NCBI RefSeq assembly: GCF_000718515.1
Contig: NZ_JNZS01000004.1
Location: 372,001-436,000 of the forward strand
Length of the DNA stretch: 64,000 nucleotides
From: Micromonospora parva
GTDB taxonomy: Bacteria > Actinomycetota > Actinomycetes > Mycobacteriales > Micromonosporaceae
Direction of reading: 5' to 3'
Below the pieces are notes generated by a model. It made no database searches. It was not told the DNA's origin and saw only the letters and a list, made by a program, of their open reading frames with translations. Position 1 is the first letter of the stretch. Each line of letters begins with the position of its first letter. This document shows, in pieces, positions 36,347 through 45,725 of this stretch. Position numbers and translations under genes: made by a program.

Positions 36347-38512
36347 ATGACAAACACCATCCGGTACGACAGCGGCGCCGACGGCATCGTCACGCTCACC
36401 CTGGACGACCCCACCCAGTCCGCCAACACCATGAACCGGGCGTACGTCGCCTCGATGAGCGCGGCGCTCGACCGGTTGGAAGCCGAGCCCGATCTCGTCG
36501 GGGTCATCGTGACCAGTGCGAAGCCGACATTCTTCGCCGGCGGCGACCTGCCGGAGATGATCCGGGCCACCCGCGCCGACGCGCCAGCGCTGGCCGACCT
36601 GCTCGGCACCATCAAACGGGACCTGCGCCGCCTGGAGACGCTGGGCCGGCCGGTGGTCGCCGCTGTCAACGGCTCCGCGCTCGGCGGTGGCCTGGAGATC
36701 GCGCTCGCCTGCCACCACCGGATCGCGCTGGACGCGCCCGACAGCCGGCTCGGGCTGCCCGAGGTGACCCTGGGCCTGCTGCCCGGGGCCGGCGGCGTCA
36801 CCCGGACGGTACGGATGCTCGGCCTGGCCGGTGCGCTGACCACCGTGCTGCTCACCGGCCGGCGGATGCGCCCGGCCGACGCCCTGGCCGCCGGGATCGT
36901 CGACGAGGTGGTGGCCACGCCGACGGAGCTGCTGGAGCGCGCACGGGCCTGGATCGCGGCCAACCCGCAGCCGAAGCAGCCGTGGGACCGCCCGGACTAC
37001 CGGATGCCGGGCGGCACACCGTCCAGCCGGTCACTGGCCGCGCAGTTGCCGGCCTTCCCGGCGACCCTGCGCAAGCAGCTCAAGGGGGCCCGGCTACCGG
37101 CGCCCGAGGCGATCCTGGCCGCCGCCGTCGAGGGCGCACAGGTCGACCTGGAGACCGCCCTGACCGTGGAGACCCGGCACCTGATCGGCCTGCTCACCGG
37201 GCAGGTCGCCAAGAACATGATCGGTGCCTTCTTCTTCGACCTGAAGGCCGTCAACCGTGGCGCCGCCCGACCGGCCGACGTGGACGCCCCGCCGGTACGC
37301 CGGGTGGCGGTGCTCGGGGCCGGCATGATGGGCGCGGGCATCGCGTACGCCTGCGCCACCGCCGGGCTGGACGTCGTGGTCCGGGACGTCACGCCGGAGG
37401 CCGCCGGGCGGGCCCGCGAGCACGCCGAACGGCTGCTGGCCCGCAAGGTCCGTAAGGGCCGCGCCACAGAGGCGGAGGCCCGCGCCGTGCTGGGCCGGAT
37501 CACCACCACCGACCAGGTGGACGCCCTCGCCGGCTGCGACGCGGTGATCGAGGCGGTCTTCGAGGACCCGGCGTTGAAACAGCAGGTCTTCGCCGAGGTG
37601 CTGCCCGTGCTGGCACCCGGCGCGCTGCTCGCCTCCAACACCTCCACCCTGCCGATCACCGGGCTGGCCGAGGGAGTGGACCGGCCGGCGGACTTCATCG
37701 GCATGCACTTCTTCTCCCCGGTCGACCGGATGCCGCTGCTGGAGATCGTGGTGGGCGAACGGACCGGGGACGTGGCGCTGGCCCGGGCGTTCGACCTGGG
37801 CCGACGGATCGGCAAGACCCCGATCGTGGTCAACGACGGCCGAGGCTTCTTCACCAGCCGGGTGATCGGCCGGTTCATGGACGAGGCGATCGGGATGGTC
37901 GCCGACGGTGTCCCCGCCGCGTCGGTGGAGCAGGCCGCCCTTCAGGCCGGCTACCCGACCGGGCCGCTGGCTCTGGCCGACGAGGTCAGCCTCACGCTGA
38001 TCCAGCGGATCCGCCGCCAGTTCGAGGCGGCCAGCGACGAGTTCCGCCCGCTGCCGGCGCACCGCCTGGTGGACGAACTGGTCGACGCGTACGACCGGCC
38101 GGGGCGCGCCGCCGGACGCGGCTTCTATTCCTACGACGACGGCACCCGGGGACGGCTGTGGCCCGGTCTCGCCGACCTGATCACCGACGCGGGCCGGGCG
38201 GTGCCGTTCACCGACCTTCAGGAACGGATGCTCTTCGCCGAGGCGCTGGACGCGCTGCGCTGCCTCGACGAGGGAGTGTTGCGGACCGAGACCGACGCCA
38301 ACATCGGCTCGATCTTCGGCATCGGCTTCCCGGCCTGGACGGGAGGGGTGATCCGCTACGTGCGGCAGTACGCGGGCGGCCCCGCCGGCTTCGCGGCCCG
38401 CGCCACCGAGTTGGCCGACCGCTACGGCGACCGGTTCACGCCCCCGACCGACCTGGTCGCCCGCCTCGCCGCCCCGACCGACCACCCCGCCGAACCGGTG
38501 GGCGTCGCGTGA
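36347..38512 (+). CDS. fadB: FadB-like enoyl-CoA hydratase/3-hydroxyacyl-CoA dehydrogenase
   Basis: A 721-aa bifunctional enzyme. The N-terminal crotonase domain (1-200) has the oxyanion/catalytic region [15 protein letters not shown] and [14 protein letters not shown]. The NAD domain starts about residue 318 with [34 protein letters not shown] and the C-terminal dehydrogenase domains follow (to about 690). It carries out steps two and three of beta-oxidation. Start ATG with GGAGG. Confidence 0.95.
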   Translation: MTNTIRYDSGADGIVTLTLDDPTQSANTMNRAYVASMSAALDRLEAEPDLVGVIVTSAKPTFFAGGDLPEMIRATRADAPALADLLGTIKRDLRRLETLGRPVVAAVNGSALGGGLEIALACHHRIALDAPDSRLGLPEVTLGLLPGAGGVTRTVRMLGLAGALTTVLLTGRRMRPADALAAGIVDEVVATPTELLERARAWIAANPQPKQPWDRPDYRMPGGTPSSRSLAAQLPAFPATLRKQLKGARLPAPEAILAAAVEGAQVDLETALTVETRHLIGLLTGQVAKNMIGAFFFDLKAVNRGAARPADVDAPPVRRVAVLGAGMMGAGIAYACATAGLDVVVRDVTPEAAGRAREHAERLLARKVRKGRATEAEARAVLGRITTTDQVDALAGCDAVIEAVFEDPALKQQVFAEVLPVLAPGALLASNTSTLPITGLAEGVDRPADFIGMHFFSPVDRMPLLEIVVGERTGDVALARAFDLGRRIGKTPIVVNDGRGFFTSRVIGRFMDEAIGMVADGVPAASVEQAALQAGYPTGPLALADEVSLTLIQRIRRQFEAASDEFRPLPAHRLVDELVDAYDRPGRAAGRGFYSYDDGTRGRLWPGLADLITDAGRAVPFTDLQERMLFAEALDALRCLDEGVLRTETDANIGSIFGIGFPAWTGGVIRYVRQYAGGPAGFAARATELADRYGDRFTPPTDLVARLAAPTDHPAEPVGVA

Positions 38513-39744
38513 CGGCCTCCTGGCCGAGCCCCGGCGGTTCGGCTCCGACCGACGACCCGGGAGCCGCCGGGCACGACGGCCCGCGCACCGCGCCGGACGG
38601 CCCGACGCGCGGCGGTCCGCTCGCCGGGGTACGGGTGGTGGAGCTGGCCAGCCTCGCGCCGGCGCCGTTCGGGTGCATGGTGCTCGCCGACCTCGGCGCG
38701 GACGTGGTGCGGGTGGACCGGCCCGGCGCACCGGGTGCGGGCCGGCTGGCCGCACCGACCGGCGGCCCGTTGCAGCGCGGGCGGCGGGTCACCGCACTGG
38801 ACCTGAAGTCCCCGACCGGGGTGGCGGACCTGCTGAACCTCGTCGAACGCGCGGACGTGCTGGTCGAGGCGTACCGGCCCGGGGTGGCCGAGCGGCTCGG
38901 CTTCGGCCCGCAGGTGTGCCAGGCCCGCAACCCCCGCCTGGTGTACGCGCGGATGACCGGCTGGGGGCAGGACGGCCCACTGGCCGCCCGAGCCGGGCAC
39001 GACATCGACTACATCGCTGTCGCCGGGGCGTTGGAGCCGCTGGGCCGGGCCGGCGAACGCCCGTACGCGCCGATGAACCTGCTCGGCGACTTCGGCGGCG
39101 GCGGCATGCTGCTCGCCGTCGGTGTGCTGGCCGCGCTGCTGGAGCGGGAGCGCTCCGGCTTCGGCCAGGTGGTCGACGCGGCGATGGTGGACGGTTCGGC
39201 GCTGCTCACCTCGTTCCTGCACGGGCTGCTCGGCACCGGCCTGTGGGCCGCGCCGCGCGGGCGCAACATGTTCGACGGCGGGGCGCCGTTCTACGACACG
39301 TACACCACCGCCGACGGCGGATTCATGGCTGTCGGCGCGGTGGAACCGGCCTTCTACGCCGTACTCCTCACCGGCCTCGACCTCGCCGACGACCCGGACC
39401 TGCCGGCCCAGTACGACCCGAGCGGCTGGGACGAGCTGCGCCGCCGGTTCACCGCACGGTTCGCCGAGCGGACCCGGGACGAGTGGACGGCGGTCTTCGC
39501 CGACCTGGATGCGTGCGTCGCGCCGGTGCTCGCCCCCGGTGAGGCGCACCAGCATCCACACAACGCCGCCCGGGGCACGTTCGTCGAGGTGGACGGCGAG
39601 ATCCAACCGGCACCGGCACCCCGCTTCGACCGCACACCACCGAAACGGCCCACCCCAGCACCCGACTCACAGCGCGACGCGATGCCGGTCAAGGAAATCC
39701 TGACCACCTGGCCACACCACACCCGACAGCCAGGTGGTCGGTGA
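38509..39744 (+). CDS. CaiB/BaiF CoA-transferase family protein (alpha-methylacyl-CoA racemase-like)
   Basis: A 411-aa family III CoA-transferase. After a Pro/Gly-rich start, GPLAGVRVVELASLAPAPFGCMVLADLGADVVRVDRP opens the domain; GRRVTALDLKSP, YARMTGWGQDGP, GHDIDYIA and FGGGGMLLAVGVLAAL follow. The GHDIDY and FGGG order fits alpha-methylacyl-CoA racemases, which let branched fatty acids enter beta-oxidation. GTG overlaps the fadB stop. Last gene of the beta-oxidation operon. Confidence 0.9.
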   Translation: MTASWPSPGGSAPTDDPGAAGHDGPRTAPDGPTRGGPLAGVRVVELASLAPAPFGCMVLADLGADVVRVDRPGAPGAGRLAAPTGGPLQRGRRVTALDLKSPTGVADLLNLVERADVLVEAYRPGVAERLGFGPQVCQARNPRLVYARMTGWGQDGPLAARAGHDIDYIAVAGALEPLGRAGERPYAPMNLLGDFGGGGMLLAVGVLAALLERERSGFGQVVDAAMVDGSALLTSFLHGLLGTGLWAAPRGRNMFDGGAPFYDTYTTADGGFMAVGAVEPAFYAVLLTGLDLADDPDLPAQYDPSGWDELRRRFTARFAERTRDEWTAVFADLDACVAPVLAPGEAHQHPHNAARGTFVEVDGEIQPAPAPRFDRTPPKRPTPAPDSQRDAMPVKEILTTWPHHTRQPGGR

Positions 39745-39815
39745 ACCATGTCGACCCGTCGGCAGGGGGCGCGTCGAACCAAACACAGTGTGTAGCGACG
39801 TCTTATCCTTTGTGG

Positions 39816-40152
39816 GTGCTGCTCACCTATCTGGACGAGTCGCACACCGTTGAGTACGGCCCTCGACGAGGTCGCCGTCTACAACGGCGCAATGAAGACC
39901 ATCGGCGCCCACGATGTGACGATCATCTTGCGCGGGGTCGACCGCTACGGCCTCGCGCCGTCGCACGCCTCGCGGCTGGTGCAGGCCGTGGATCTGGTGA
40001 CCTTCCTGTATCGCCGGATGGTCAACGGCACAGGTCACGATCCAGGCGAGGCGGCGGCGAACGAAAAGCTCTGGTCCTGGGTCGAGCAGCGGCGGTACCA
40101 CTCCTGGTGCTGGTCGCCCACAGCCCGCCAGATGCACGAAGGGCCCGCGTGA
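39816..40152 (+). pseudogene. Decayed DUF3800-family gene
   Basis: The first frame reads VLLTYLDESHTVEYG, the typical DUF3800 start with the acidic metal-site Asp-Glu. At about 39850 it must shift frame to continue as TALDEV, then directly AVYNGAMKTIGAHDVTIILRGVD and APSHASRLVQAVDLVTFLYRR. Intact relatives have about 120 residues between the first two blocks and about 45 between the next two. So there is a frameshift plus two internal deletions, and no full protein is made. A terminator hairpin overlaps the stop. Confidence 0.75.
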
Positions 40153-40162
40153 GCGGGCCCTT
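40139..40162. terminator. Hairpin terminator
   Basis: AAGGGCCCGC (40139-40148) pairs perfectly with 40153-40162 around the loop GTGA; a short TT follows. It ends the pseudogene transcript. Confidence 0.85.
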
Positions 40163-40268
40163 AAGGCGGTTGCGGGAACCCTCAAGCGAGAGCCTCCTGC
40201 ACCACCCAGGTTAGCAGCGGGTTGTGCGCCACACACATACCACCACGGTGTTGATCAGGAGTGTGGTG

Positions 40269-41105
40269 TCAGGGCTCCGCCCGTGGCGACGCCAACCTCT
40301 TGATCGACGCGGGCGGCGACGGGCGGGTCCGGGGGCGACGGCAGTGGTACCAGGTGGCGAAGAGGGCCACGGCCAGGAGGAGTTCGGCCAGGTCACCGCC
40401 GTAATACATGAGTTGGGCCGCCGAGCGGAACGCTTCCGGGTCCCGGTCGGTGAGGCCGGGCGGCAGGGTTTCGGCCTGGGCGTACAGGTACTTGGCCAGC
40501 ACGGCGTGGCCGGCCGCGGCGGTCAGGAGCGCGCCGACCCGGACCGCCAGCGCCGGGCGCTGCGGCGCCGGGTCCGGCCCGGCCAACGACCAGGCGAAGA
40601 GGTACCCGGCGGCCAGGTAGTGCAGGTGCACGCCATGGTGCAGGGCGGGGTGGCGTTCGGCCGCCGCGTACAGCGGGGTGAGCAGCACCAGCGCCAACCC
40701 GCCGGTGCTCAGCAGCGCGGCGGTGACCGGGTGGGCGAGCAGGTGCAGCGGGCGGGCACGCAGCAGCCGGCCCACCAGCCGGCGCATCGGCGCAGGTGCG
40801 ACGTGCAGCAACAGCGTCACCGGGGCGCCGAGCACCAGCCCGAGCGGTGCCAGCATGCCGAGGAGCAGGTGTTGCGCCATGTGCCCGCGCGGGTCACCGG
40901 AGGTCTGGGCGAGCGGGCCGACGGCGAGCGCCAGCAGGGCGCAGCCGACCAGCCAGGCTGCGGTGCGCCGGTGGTCCCAACCCCGCGGGTCGCGGACGGC
41001 GGCCAACAGGTAGCCGCCCGCCAGCACGGCGACCGGGAACAGCGGGAGCCAGGCCGGCCCGGCCGCACCGTGCCCGGCGTGCGCCAGCGGCACGGCCACG
41101 GTCAC
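40269..41105 (-). CDS. ctaG: CtaG-type cytochrome c oxidase assembly protein (caa3 family)
   Basis: A 278-aa membrane protein with about seven helices. GHMAQHLLLGMLAPLGLVLGAPVTLLL is the family signature with conserved His; LHHGVHLHYLAAGYLFAW and QLMYYGGDLAELLLAVALF add further His/Tyr. Start GTG overlaps the DUF2243 stop. A likely copper-delivery role to cytochrome oxidase (family knowledge). Operon with DUF2243. Confidence 0.88.
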   Translation of the reverse strand: MTVAVPLAHAGHGAAGPAWLPLFPVAVLAGGYLLAAVRDPRGWDHRRTAAWLVGCALLALAVGPLAQTSGDPRGHMAQHLLLGMLAPLGLVLGAPVTLLLHVAPAPMRRLVGRLLRARPLHLLAHPVTAALLSTGGLALVLLTPLYAAAERHPALHHGVHLHYLAAGYLFAWSLAGPDPAPQRPALAVRVGALLTAAAGHAVLAKYLYAQAETLPPGLTDRDPEAFRSAAQLMYYGGDLAELLLAVALFATWYHCRRPRTRPSPPASIKRLASPRAEP

Positions 41106-41626
41106 CGAGGGCCGCCATCGGGCCGGACGGCTCGGGGGTCGCCGCCGGGCCGACGGGACCCGGCCCACCAGACGACAGCGACGCCGGCCAGCAGCAGCAC
41201 CGCGCCGGCCAGGTTCCAGACCACGTCGTACGGCACCAGGTGGACGCCGTAGCGGATCTGGTGCAGCCGGAGCACCTTGTGGTCGACGATCCCGTCGAAG
41301 AGTTGGAATCCGCCGGCGCCGAGCAGGAAACCACCCCAGGCCAGCCGGCTCGACAGGGCGCCCCGCCGACGCAGGTCGGCGAACCAGAAGAACCCACCGA
41401 CCAGGGCGATCACCTCGGCGGCGTGCAGCAGCCCGTCGGAGAGCAGCGCCACCGAGGGGGTGGAGCGATCGTAGAAGTGGTGCCAGGCGAGCAGCTGGTG
41501 GAAGACGATCTCGTCCACCGCCGCCATGATTGCGATGCCGATCAGGACGCCGACGAGAATGGAGGAACGCACGTCGGCGGTGCGTGCGCTTGGCAGGGGG
41601 AGATCGGCCACCACCACACCTCGCAT
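41102..41626 (-). CDS. DUF2243 membrane protein
   Basis: A 174-aa protein with four predicted helices (SSILVGVLIGIAIMAAVDEIVFHQLL; LLHAAEVIALVGGFFWFADL; LAWGGFLLGAGGFQLFDGI; VWNLAGAVLLLAGVAVVWWA). Conserved H-rich pattern HQLLAWHHFYD and DHKVLRLHQIR suits DUF2243. It is often paired with CtaG, suggesting a role in oxidase or metal handling; no direct function is known. ATG 41626 is used; GTG codons shortly downstream are possible. Confidence 0.85.
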   Translation of the reverse strand: MRGVVVADLPLPSARTADVRSSILVGVLIGIAIMAAVDEIVFHQLLAWHHFYDRSTPSVALLSDGLLHAAEVIALVGGFFWFADLRRRGALSSRLAWGGFLLGAGGFQLFDGIVDHKVLRLHQIRYGVHLVPYDVVWNLAGAVLLLAGVAVVWWAGSRRPGGDPRAVRPDGGPR

Positions 41627-41706
41627 CCGCGTCAGGCCGGCCTCAAATTACCCCGGACCAGACGAACCATGCCGGCGAAGCCGAGGACGGGCGACCGCGC
41701 GAGGAG

Positions 41707-41783
41707 TGATCAACACGGGTTTGGTGAAACTGGGGTGTCCGGCCGAGTGGCACACCGCGACTTCCAGGAAGCCGTGTTGATCA
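41707..41783. repeat. Cloverleaf-like intergenic repeat element
   Basis: A perfect 12-bp closing stem, TGATCAACACGG (41707-41718) with 41772-41783, encloses three small hairpins: GTTT/AAAC (41719-41730), GGTGT/ACACC (41734-41756) and CTTCC/GGAAG (41761-41771). It lies in a 300-nt gap (41627-41927) with no gene. TGTTGATCA also occurs at 40249. It is not a tRNA: there is no 7-bp acceptor with T-loop consensus. Perhaps a MITE/REP-like repeat. Confidence 0.6.
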
Positions 41784-41927
41784 AGGTCGGGCGGACGGTC
41801 GGATGGCCGATGACCTCCCCGTTTCGCGACTCCCGGGCCACGGACGGCATGATCATGGAGCCTGGAGAGGCAGCGACGGCCGGAGCCCGAGGTGCAGCGA
41901 CAGCGTGATCCCGAGAAGGAGGTGCCC

Positions 41928-43187
41928 GTGCCGGACGCTGACGAACTCGTCGCCAGTGCGCTCGCGGCGGTACGCGGCACTGACGTTCGGCACGCCGAAC
42001 GGCAGCTGGACCACCTGATGGTCGGCACCGGCGTCGCGGACGGCACCACGGCTGTGGACGAGGCACTGCTGCGTCGCCTGGTCCGTGCTCTCGGCCAGCT
42101 GTGGCTGCGCGGGTGGCAGCCGGTCGACGTGGACCGGATCACCGGTCGGCGGCTCGACGCCCGGGCGGCCCGGCTGGTCCGCCACGCGATGGCGGTTCAG
42201 CGCCGCGACCAGGCCGAGCCGGTCCCGGCCTGGTGGGACGACCAGCTACGCGCGTTGGCGGCAACCACTGGTGACGACCGCAGCGTGCTGACCAGCTGGG
42301 CGGCCCGGGAGGGGCTGGACCGGGCGGACGCGCTCCGGACCGCAGTGGACACCCTCGCGCTGGTGGAGAGCCTGCCGCCGATCGCCGTGCTGCGCCCACC
42401 GCCGGGCACCAGCGGCGCGGCGCTGTCGCGCGCCGCCGGCCCGGCTCGCAGCGGGTCACCGATGCTCGATCGGGTACGCGCGCTGCTGGCCAAGGCCGAG
42501 TCGACCACCTTTCCGGCGGAGGCGGAGGCGTTGACCGGTAAGGCCCAGGAGCTGATCGCCCGGCACAGCATCGACGAGGCGCTGCTGGCCGCCGGGGCGG
42601 AGAGCGGCGACCTGCCCGGCGGGGTGCGGCTGAGCACCGACACCCCGTACGCGGGCGCGAAGGCGCTGCTGGTGCAGGAGGTGGCGGCGGCGAACCGGTG
42701 CGAGGCGGTCTGGTCCGACGATCTCGGCTTCGCGACCGTGCTGGGCTGGCCCGCCGACCTGGTGGCGGTGGAGTTGCTCTACACGTCGCTGCTGGTCCAG
42801 GCCACTGCGGCGATGCTGCGCGGGCGCGCCGAGCGGCGGCCGGGGTCGGGGCGGCGGACGAAGGTCTGGGACGAGTCCTTCCTCAACGCGTTCGCGCTGC
42901 GGATCGGCGAGCGGCTGCGGACGGCCACCGAGGCGGCCACGGATGCGGCAACCGACGCGGACCAGGCAACGGCCGGGGCGGAACGGTTGTTGCCGGTGCT
43001 CGCGGCGCGGGGCGAGGCGGTCCGGGAGCGGCTGGACACGCTCTTCCCCGGGGTCACCCGGCGCCGGCTCAGCGTGCGCGACGCCGAGGGCTGGTCGTCC
43101 GGCACCTCGGCCGCCGACCGGGCGTCACTGGACGTCGGCGGCGGTCGGAAACCCCGGCAGGTGCCCGGTCGACCCGATCCGCGCTGA
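41928..43187 (+). CDS. DUF2786-domain protein
   Basis: A 419-aa protein. The DUF2786 motif is clear at about 183-222: LDRVRALLAKAESTTFPAEAEALTGKAQELIARHSID. N-terminal (1-170) helical region and a C-terminal region with VWDESFLNAFALRIGERL and GWSSGTSAADRASLD are also conserved in relatives. I chose GTG 41928 because AAGGAGG precedes it at 5 nt; an upstream GTG (41892) gives 12 more residues. DUF2786 proteins occur in phage and actinobacteria; function unknown. Confidence 0.88.
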   Translation: MPDADELVASALAAVRGTDVRHAERQLDHLMVGTGVADGTTAVDEALLRRLVRALGQLWLRGWQPVDVDRITGRRLDARAARLVRHAMAVQRRDQAEPVPAWWDDQLRALAATTGDDRSVLTSWAAREGLDRADALRTAVDTLALVESLPPIAVLRPPPGTSGAALSRAAGPARSGSPMLDRVRALLAKAESTTFPAEAEALTGKAQELIARHSIDEALLAAGAESGDLPGGVRLSTDTPYAGAKALLVQEVAAANRCEAVWSDDLGFATVLGWPADLVAVELLYTSLLVQATAAMLRGRAERRPGSGRRTKVWDESFLNAFALRIGERLRTATEAATDAATDADQATAGAERLLPVLAARGEAVRERLDTLFPGVTRRRLSVRDAEGWSSGTSAADRASLDVGGGRKPRQVPGRPDPR

Positions 43188-43325
43188 ACGCTGCGGCGTG
43201 GGACCGCCCTCGGCGCCGGTTTCTGCGCTTTTCTTCGGTACGCGGTAGGGATCGGGGGAACGGCTCCGACCCTCCGGTGAGCCGCGCCCCGATCGGGGTG
43301 CGACCTGAGCCTGAGGAGCATCGCC

Positions 43326-43691
43326 GTGAAGTACATGCTGCTGATCTGGAACCGGCCCGGCTTCACCGAGGGGCTGAGCGAGCAGGATCGCACCGCCCTC
43401 TTCGGTGAGGTCGACGAGATCATGAAGGAGCTGACCGAGACCGGCGAGCTGATCGGCGGCCAGGCGTTGGCCAATCCGTCGCAGACGTTGACGGTCCGAC
43501 TCGTCGATGGCAGCCCCGAGGTTCTCGACGGTCCGTTCATGGAGAGCAAGGAGCAGTTCGCGGGCTACCTGGCAGTGGACTGTGACAGCCCGCAGCGGGC
43601 TGCCGAGATCGCCGCCCGCTGGCCGGACGTCCGGTACGGCGGCGCGATGGAGGTCCGCCCGATCATGGATGAGGCCGGGACGGAGATGTGA
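43326..43691 (+). CDS. YciI/DGPF-domain protein, sigma-factor partner
   Basis: A 121-aa protein with MKYMLLIWNRP, the DGPF motif VLDGPFMESKEQFAGYLAVD and REPI-like VRPIMDE ending. These are YCII-related proteins that accompany ECF42-type sigma factors. Start GTG with GAGGAG. Its stop overlaps the sigma factor GTG. Confidence 0.93.
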   Translation: MKYMLLIWNRPGFTEGLSEQDRTALFGEVDEIMKELTETGELIGGQALANPSQTLTVRLVDGSPEVLDGPFMESKEQFAGYLAVDCDSPQRAAEIAARWPDVRYGGAMEVRPIMDEAGTEM

Positions 43692-44941
43692 CCGGGGACC
43701 GGACGGTCGAGGACCTGCTGCGCACCTTCGCGCCGCAGGTCCTCGGCCTGCTGGTCCGTCGGCACGGGCAGTTCGACAGGTGCGAGGACGCGGTCCAGGA
43801 GGCGTTGCTCGCCGCCGCGACGCAGTGGCCCGCGCAGGGCGTACCGGACAATCCGCGCGCCTGGTTGCTCACCGTGGCCACCCGCCGGCTCACCGACGAG
43901 TGGCGCAGCGAGAGCGCGCGCCGGGACCGCGAGGTGGCGGTGGCGCGACGCGAGCCGGCGTACGCCGGGGTGGCGCCGGCGGCCGACGCGGAGCCCAACG
44001 TTCCGGCCGACGATGACACCCTCACGCTGCTGTTCCTCTGCTGCCACCCGGCGTTGCCCGGGTCGGCGCAGGTGGCGCTCACCCTGCGGGCGGTCGGTGG
44101 TCTCAGCACCGCCCAGATCGCCCGGGCGCACCTGGTGCCCGAGGCGACGATGAGCCAACGCATCCGGCGGGCCAAGCAGCGGATCGAGGCCGCCGGGGCC
44201 CGGTTCACCCTGCCCGGGCCGGCGGAGCGGGCCGAGCGGCTGGGGGCGGTGCTGCGGGTGCTCTACCTGATCTTCAATGAGGGCTACACCGCGTCCAGTG
44301 GCCCGGACCTGCGCCGGGCCGAGTTGACCGGCGAGGCGATCCGGCTGGCCCGCATCCTGCGCGGGCTGCTGCCCGACGACGGTGAGGTGACCGGGCTGCT
44401 GGCGCTGATGCTGCTGACCGACGCGCACCGGGCGGCGCGGGTGGGGCCGGACGGAGAGTTGGTGCCGCTGGCCGAGCAGGACCGCTCCCGGTGGGACGCC
44501 GCCGCCATCGCGGAGGGGGTCGCGCTGATCACCGAGGCGTTGACCTGGTCGCCACCGGGCCCGTACCAGCTCCAGGCGGCGATCGCCGCGGTGCACGCCG
44601 AAGCCCCGACAGCGGCCGAGACGGACTGGCGGCAGATCGTGGCGCTCTACCGGTTGCTGGCCCGGGTCGCGCCGAACCCGATGGTCACCCTGAACCAGGC
44701 GGTGGCGGTGGCCATGGTCGACGGGCCCCGGGCCGGGCTCGCCCTGCTCACGCCGTTGGACGCCGACGACCGCACGGCCGGACACCACCGGCTGGCCGCC
44801 GTCCGGGCTCACCTGTTGGAGCTGGCCGGGGAGGTCGGTGCGGCGCGGGAGGCGTACCTGGCCGCGGCGCGTGGCACCACGAGCCGACCGGAGCAGCGGT
44901 ACCTGGAGGTGCGGGCGGCCCGGCTGACCGGCCAGGAGTGA
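43688..44941 (+). CDS. ECF42-type RNA polymerase sigma factor with C-terminal extension
   Basis: A 417-aa protein. Sigma2 (about 10-75, CEDAVQEALLAAATQWP, NPRAWLLTVATRRLTDEWR) and sigma4 (about 105-165, AHLVPEATMSQRIRRAKQRI) are followed by a helical DUF6596/TPR-like extension of about 230 residues (LYLIFNEGYTAS; ANPMVTLNQAVAVAM-like). This arrangement and the adjacent DGPF gene define the ECF42 group, which has no anti-sigma factor; the extension is thought to control activity. Confidence 0.93.
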   Translation: MTGDRTVEDLLRTFAPQVLGLLVRRHGQFDRCEDAVQEALLAAATQWPAQGVPDNPRAWLLTVATRRLTDEWRSESARRDREVAVARREPAYAGVAPAADAEPNVPADDDTLTLLFLCCHPALPGSAQVALTLRAVGGLSTAQIARAHLVPEATMSQRIRRAKQRIEAAGARFTLPGPAERAERLGAVLRVLYLIFNEGYTASSGPDLRRAELTGEAIRLARILRGLLPDDGEVTGLLALMLLTDAHRAARVGPDGELVPLAEQDRSRWDAAAIAEGVALITEALTWSPPGPYQLQAAIAAVHAEAPTAAETDWRQIVALYRLLARVAPNPMVTLNQAVAVAMVDGPRAGLALLTPLDADDRTAGHHRLAAVRAHLLELAGEVGAAREAYLAAARGTTSRPEQRYLEVRAARLTGQE

Positions 44942-45033
44942 CCGGCGACATCTTGCCATTTCGGCAATTAACTTTGCACATTGCCCCGGTGCCCGGTCAC
45001 AGTCGTGGGCGACGCGCGAAGGAGCAGGCACCG

Positions 45034-45684
45034 ATGACCGAACAGCACGAGTTCGACAGGGACTACTGGGAGCGGCACTGGCAGCAGGCGCACCCCGGCC
45101 GTCCCGGCGCGATGAGCACCAGCCCCGCACACCCGTACCTGGCCCGGGAGACCGGCGGCCTGTCGCCGGGCTCGGCGCTGGACGCCGGGTGCGGCGCCGG
45201 TGCCGAGGCGATCTGGCTCGCCTCCCACGGCTGGCAGGTCACCGCCGTCGACATCGCCCCCGTCGCCCTCGCCCGGGCCGCCGAACGCGCGGCCGAGAGC
45301 GGGGTGTCTGACCACGTGCGATGGGTGGCGGCGGACCTGACGGCCTGGGCCCCGGAGACGCCGTTCGACCTGGTCACCACGCACTACGCGCACCCCGCGA
45401 TGCCGCAGCTGGACTTCTACCAGCGCATCGCCGGGTGGGTGGCACCCGGCGGCACCCTCCTGATCGTCGGGCACCTGCACAGCTCCGAAGCCACCGGCCA
45501 CGGCCATGGGCATGGGCATGGGCACCACCCGCCCGACGAGGCGTCGGTCACCCTCGCGGACATCACCGCCGGCCTGGACGACGCCACCTGGGAGATCGTC
45601 ACCGCCGGGGAACACCGCCGCATGATGCCGGGTCGGGAAGCCCCGCTGAACGACGTGGTCGTCCGCGTCACCCGACGACGCTGA
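45034..45684 (+). CDS. Class I SAM methyltransferase with an internal histidine repeat
   Basis: A 216-aa methyltransferase. Motif I is LDAGCGAGAEAIWLA (about 49-63), then VTAVDIAPVALARA, WVAADLT and WVAPGGTLLIVG. Between strands 5 and 6 is an inserted repeat ATGHGHGHGHGHHPP (five Gly-His pairs), coded by repeats of a CATGGG unit. It may bind Ni/Co/Zn. Close relatives act like TehB/thiopurine methyltransferases. ATG with AAGGAG. Upstream region has TTGCC/GGCAA inverted repeats. Confidence 0.88.
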   Translation: MTEQHEFDRDYWERHWQQAHPGRPGAMSTSPAHPYLARETGGLSPGSALDAGCGAGAEAIWLASHGWQVTAVDIAPVALARAAERAAESGVSDHVRWVAADLTAWAPETPFDLVTTHYAHPAMPQLDFYQRIAGWVAPGGTLLIVGHLHSSEATGHGHGHGHGHHPPDEASVTLADITAGLDDATWEIVTAGEHRRMMPGREAPLNDVVVRVTRRR

Positions 45685-45718
45685 GCCGGGCCGGGTGGCG
45701 CGAACCACCCGGCCCGGC
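45685..45718. terminator. Bidirectional hairpin terminator
   Basis: A perfect 14-bp stem (45685-45698 with 45705-45718) and loop CGCGAA lie between convergent stops. Confidence 0.85.
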
Positions 45719-45725
45719 GGCGCGA

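Noticed and set aside
43287..43298. Palindrome CCCCGATCGGGG as an operator
   Set aside because: Short GC-rich palindromes are frequent here; no link to the ECF gene beyond position.
45500..45530. Tandem hexamers as a CRISPR or satellite
   Set aside because: Only a short CATGGG repeat inside a coding frame; no spacers.
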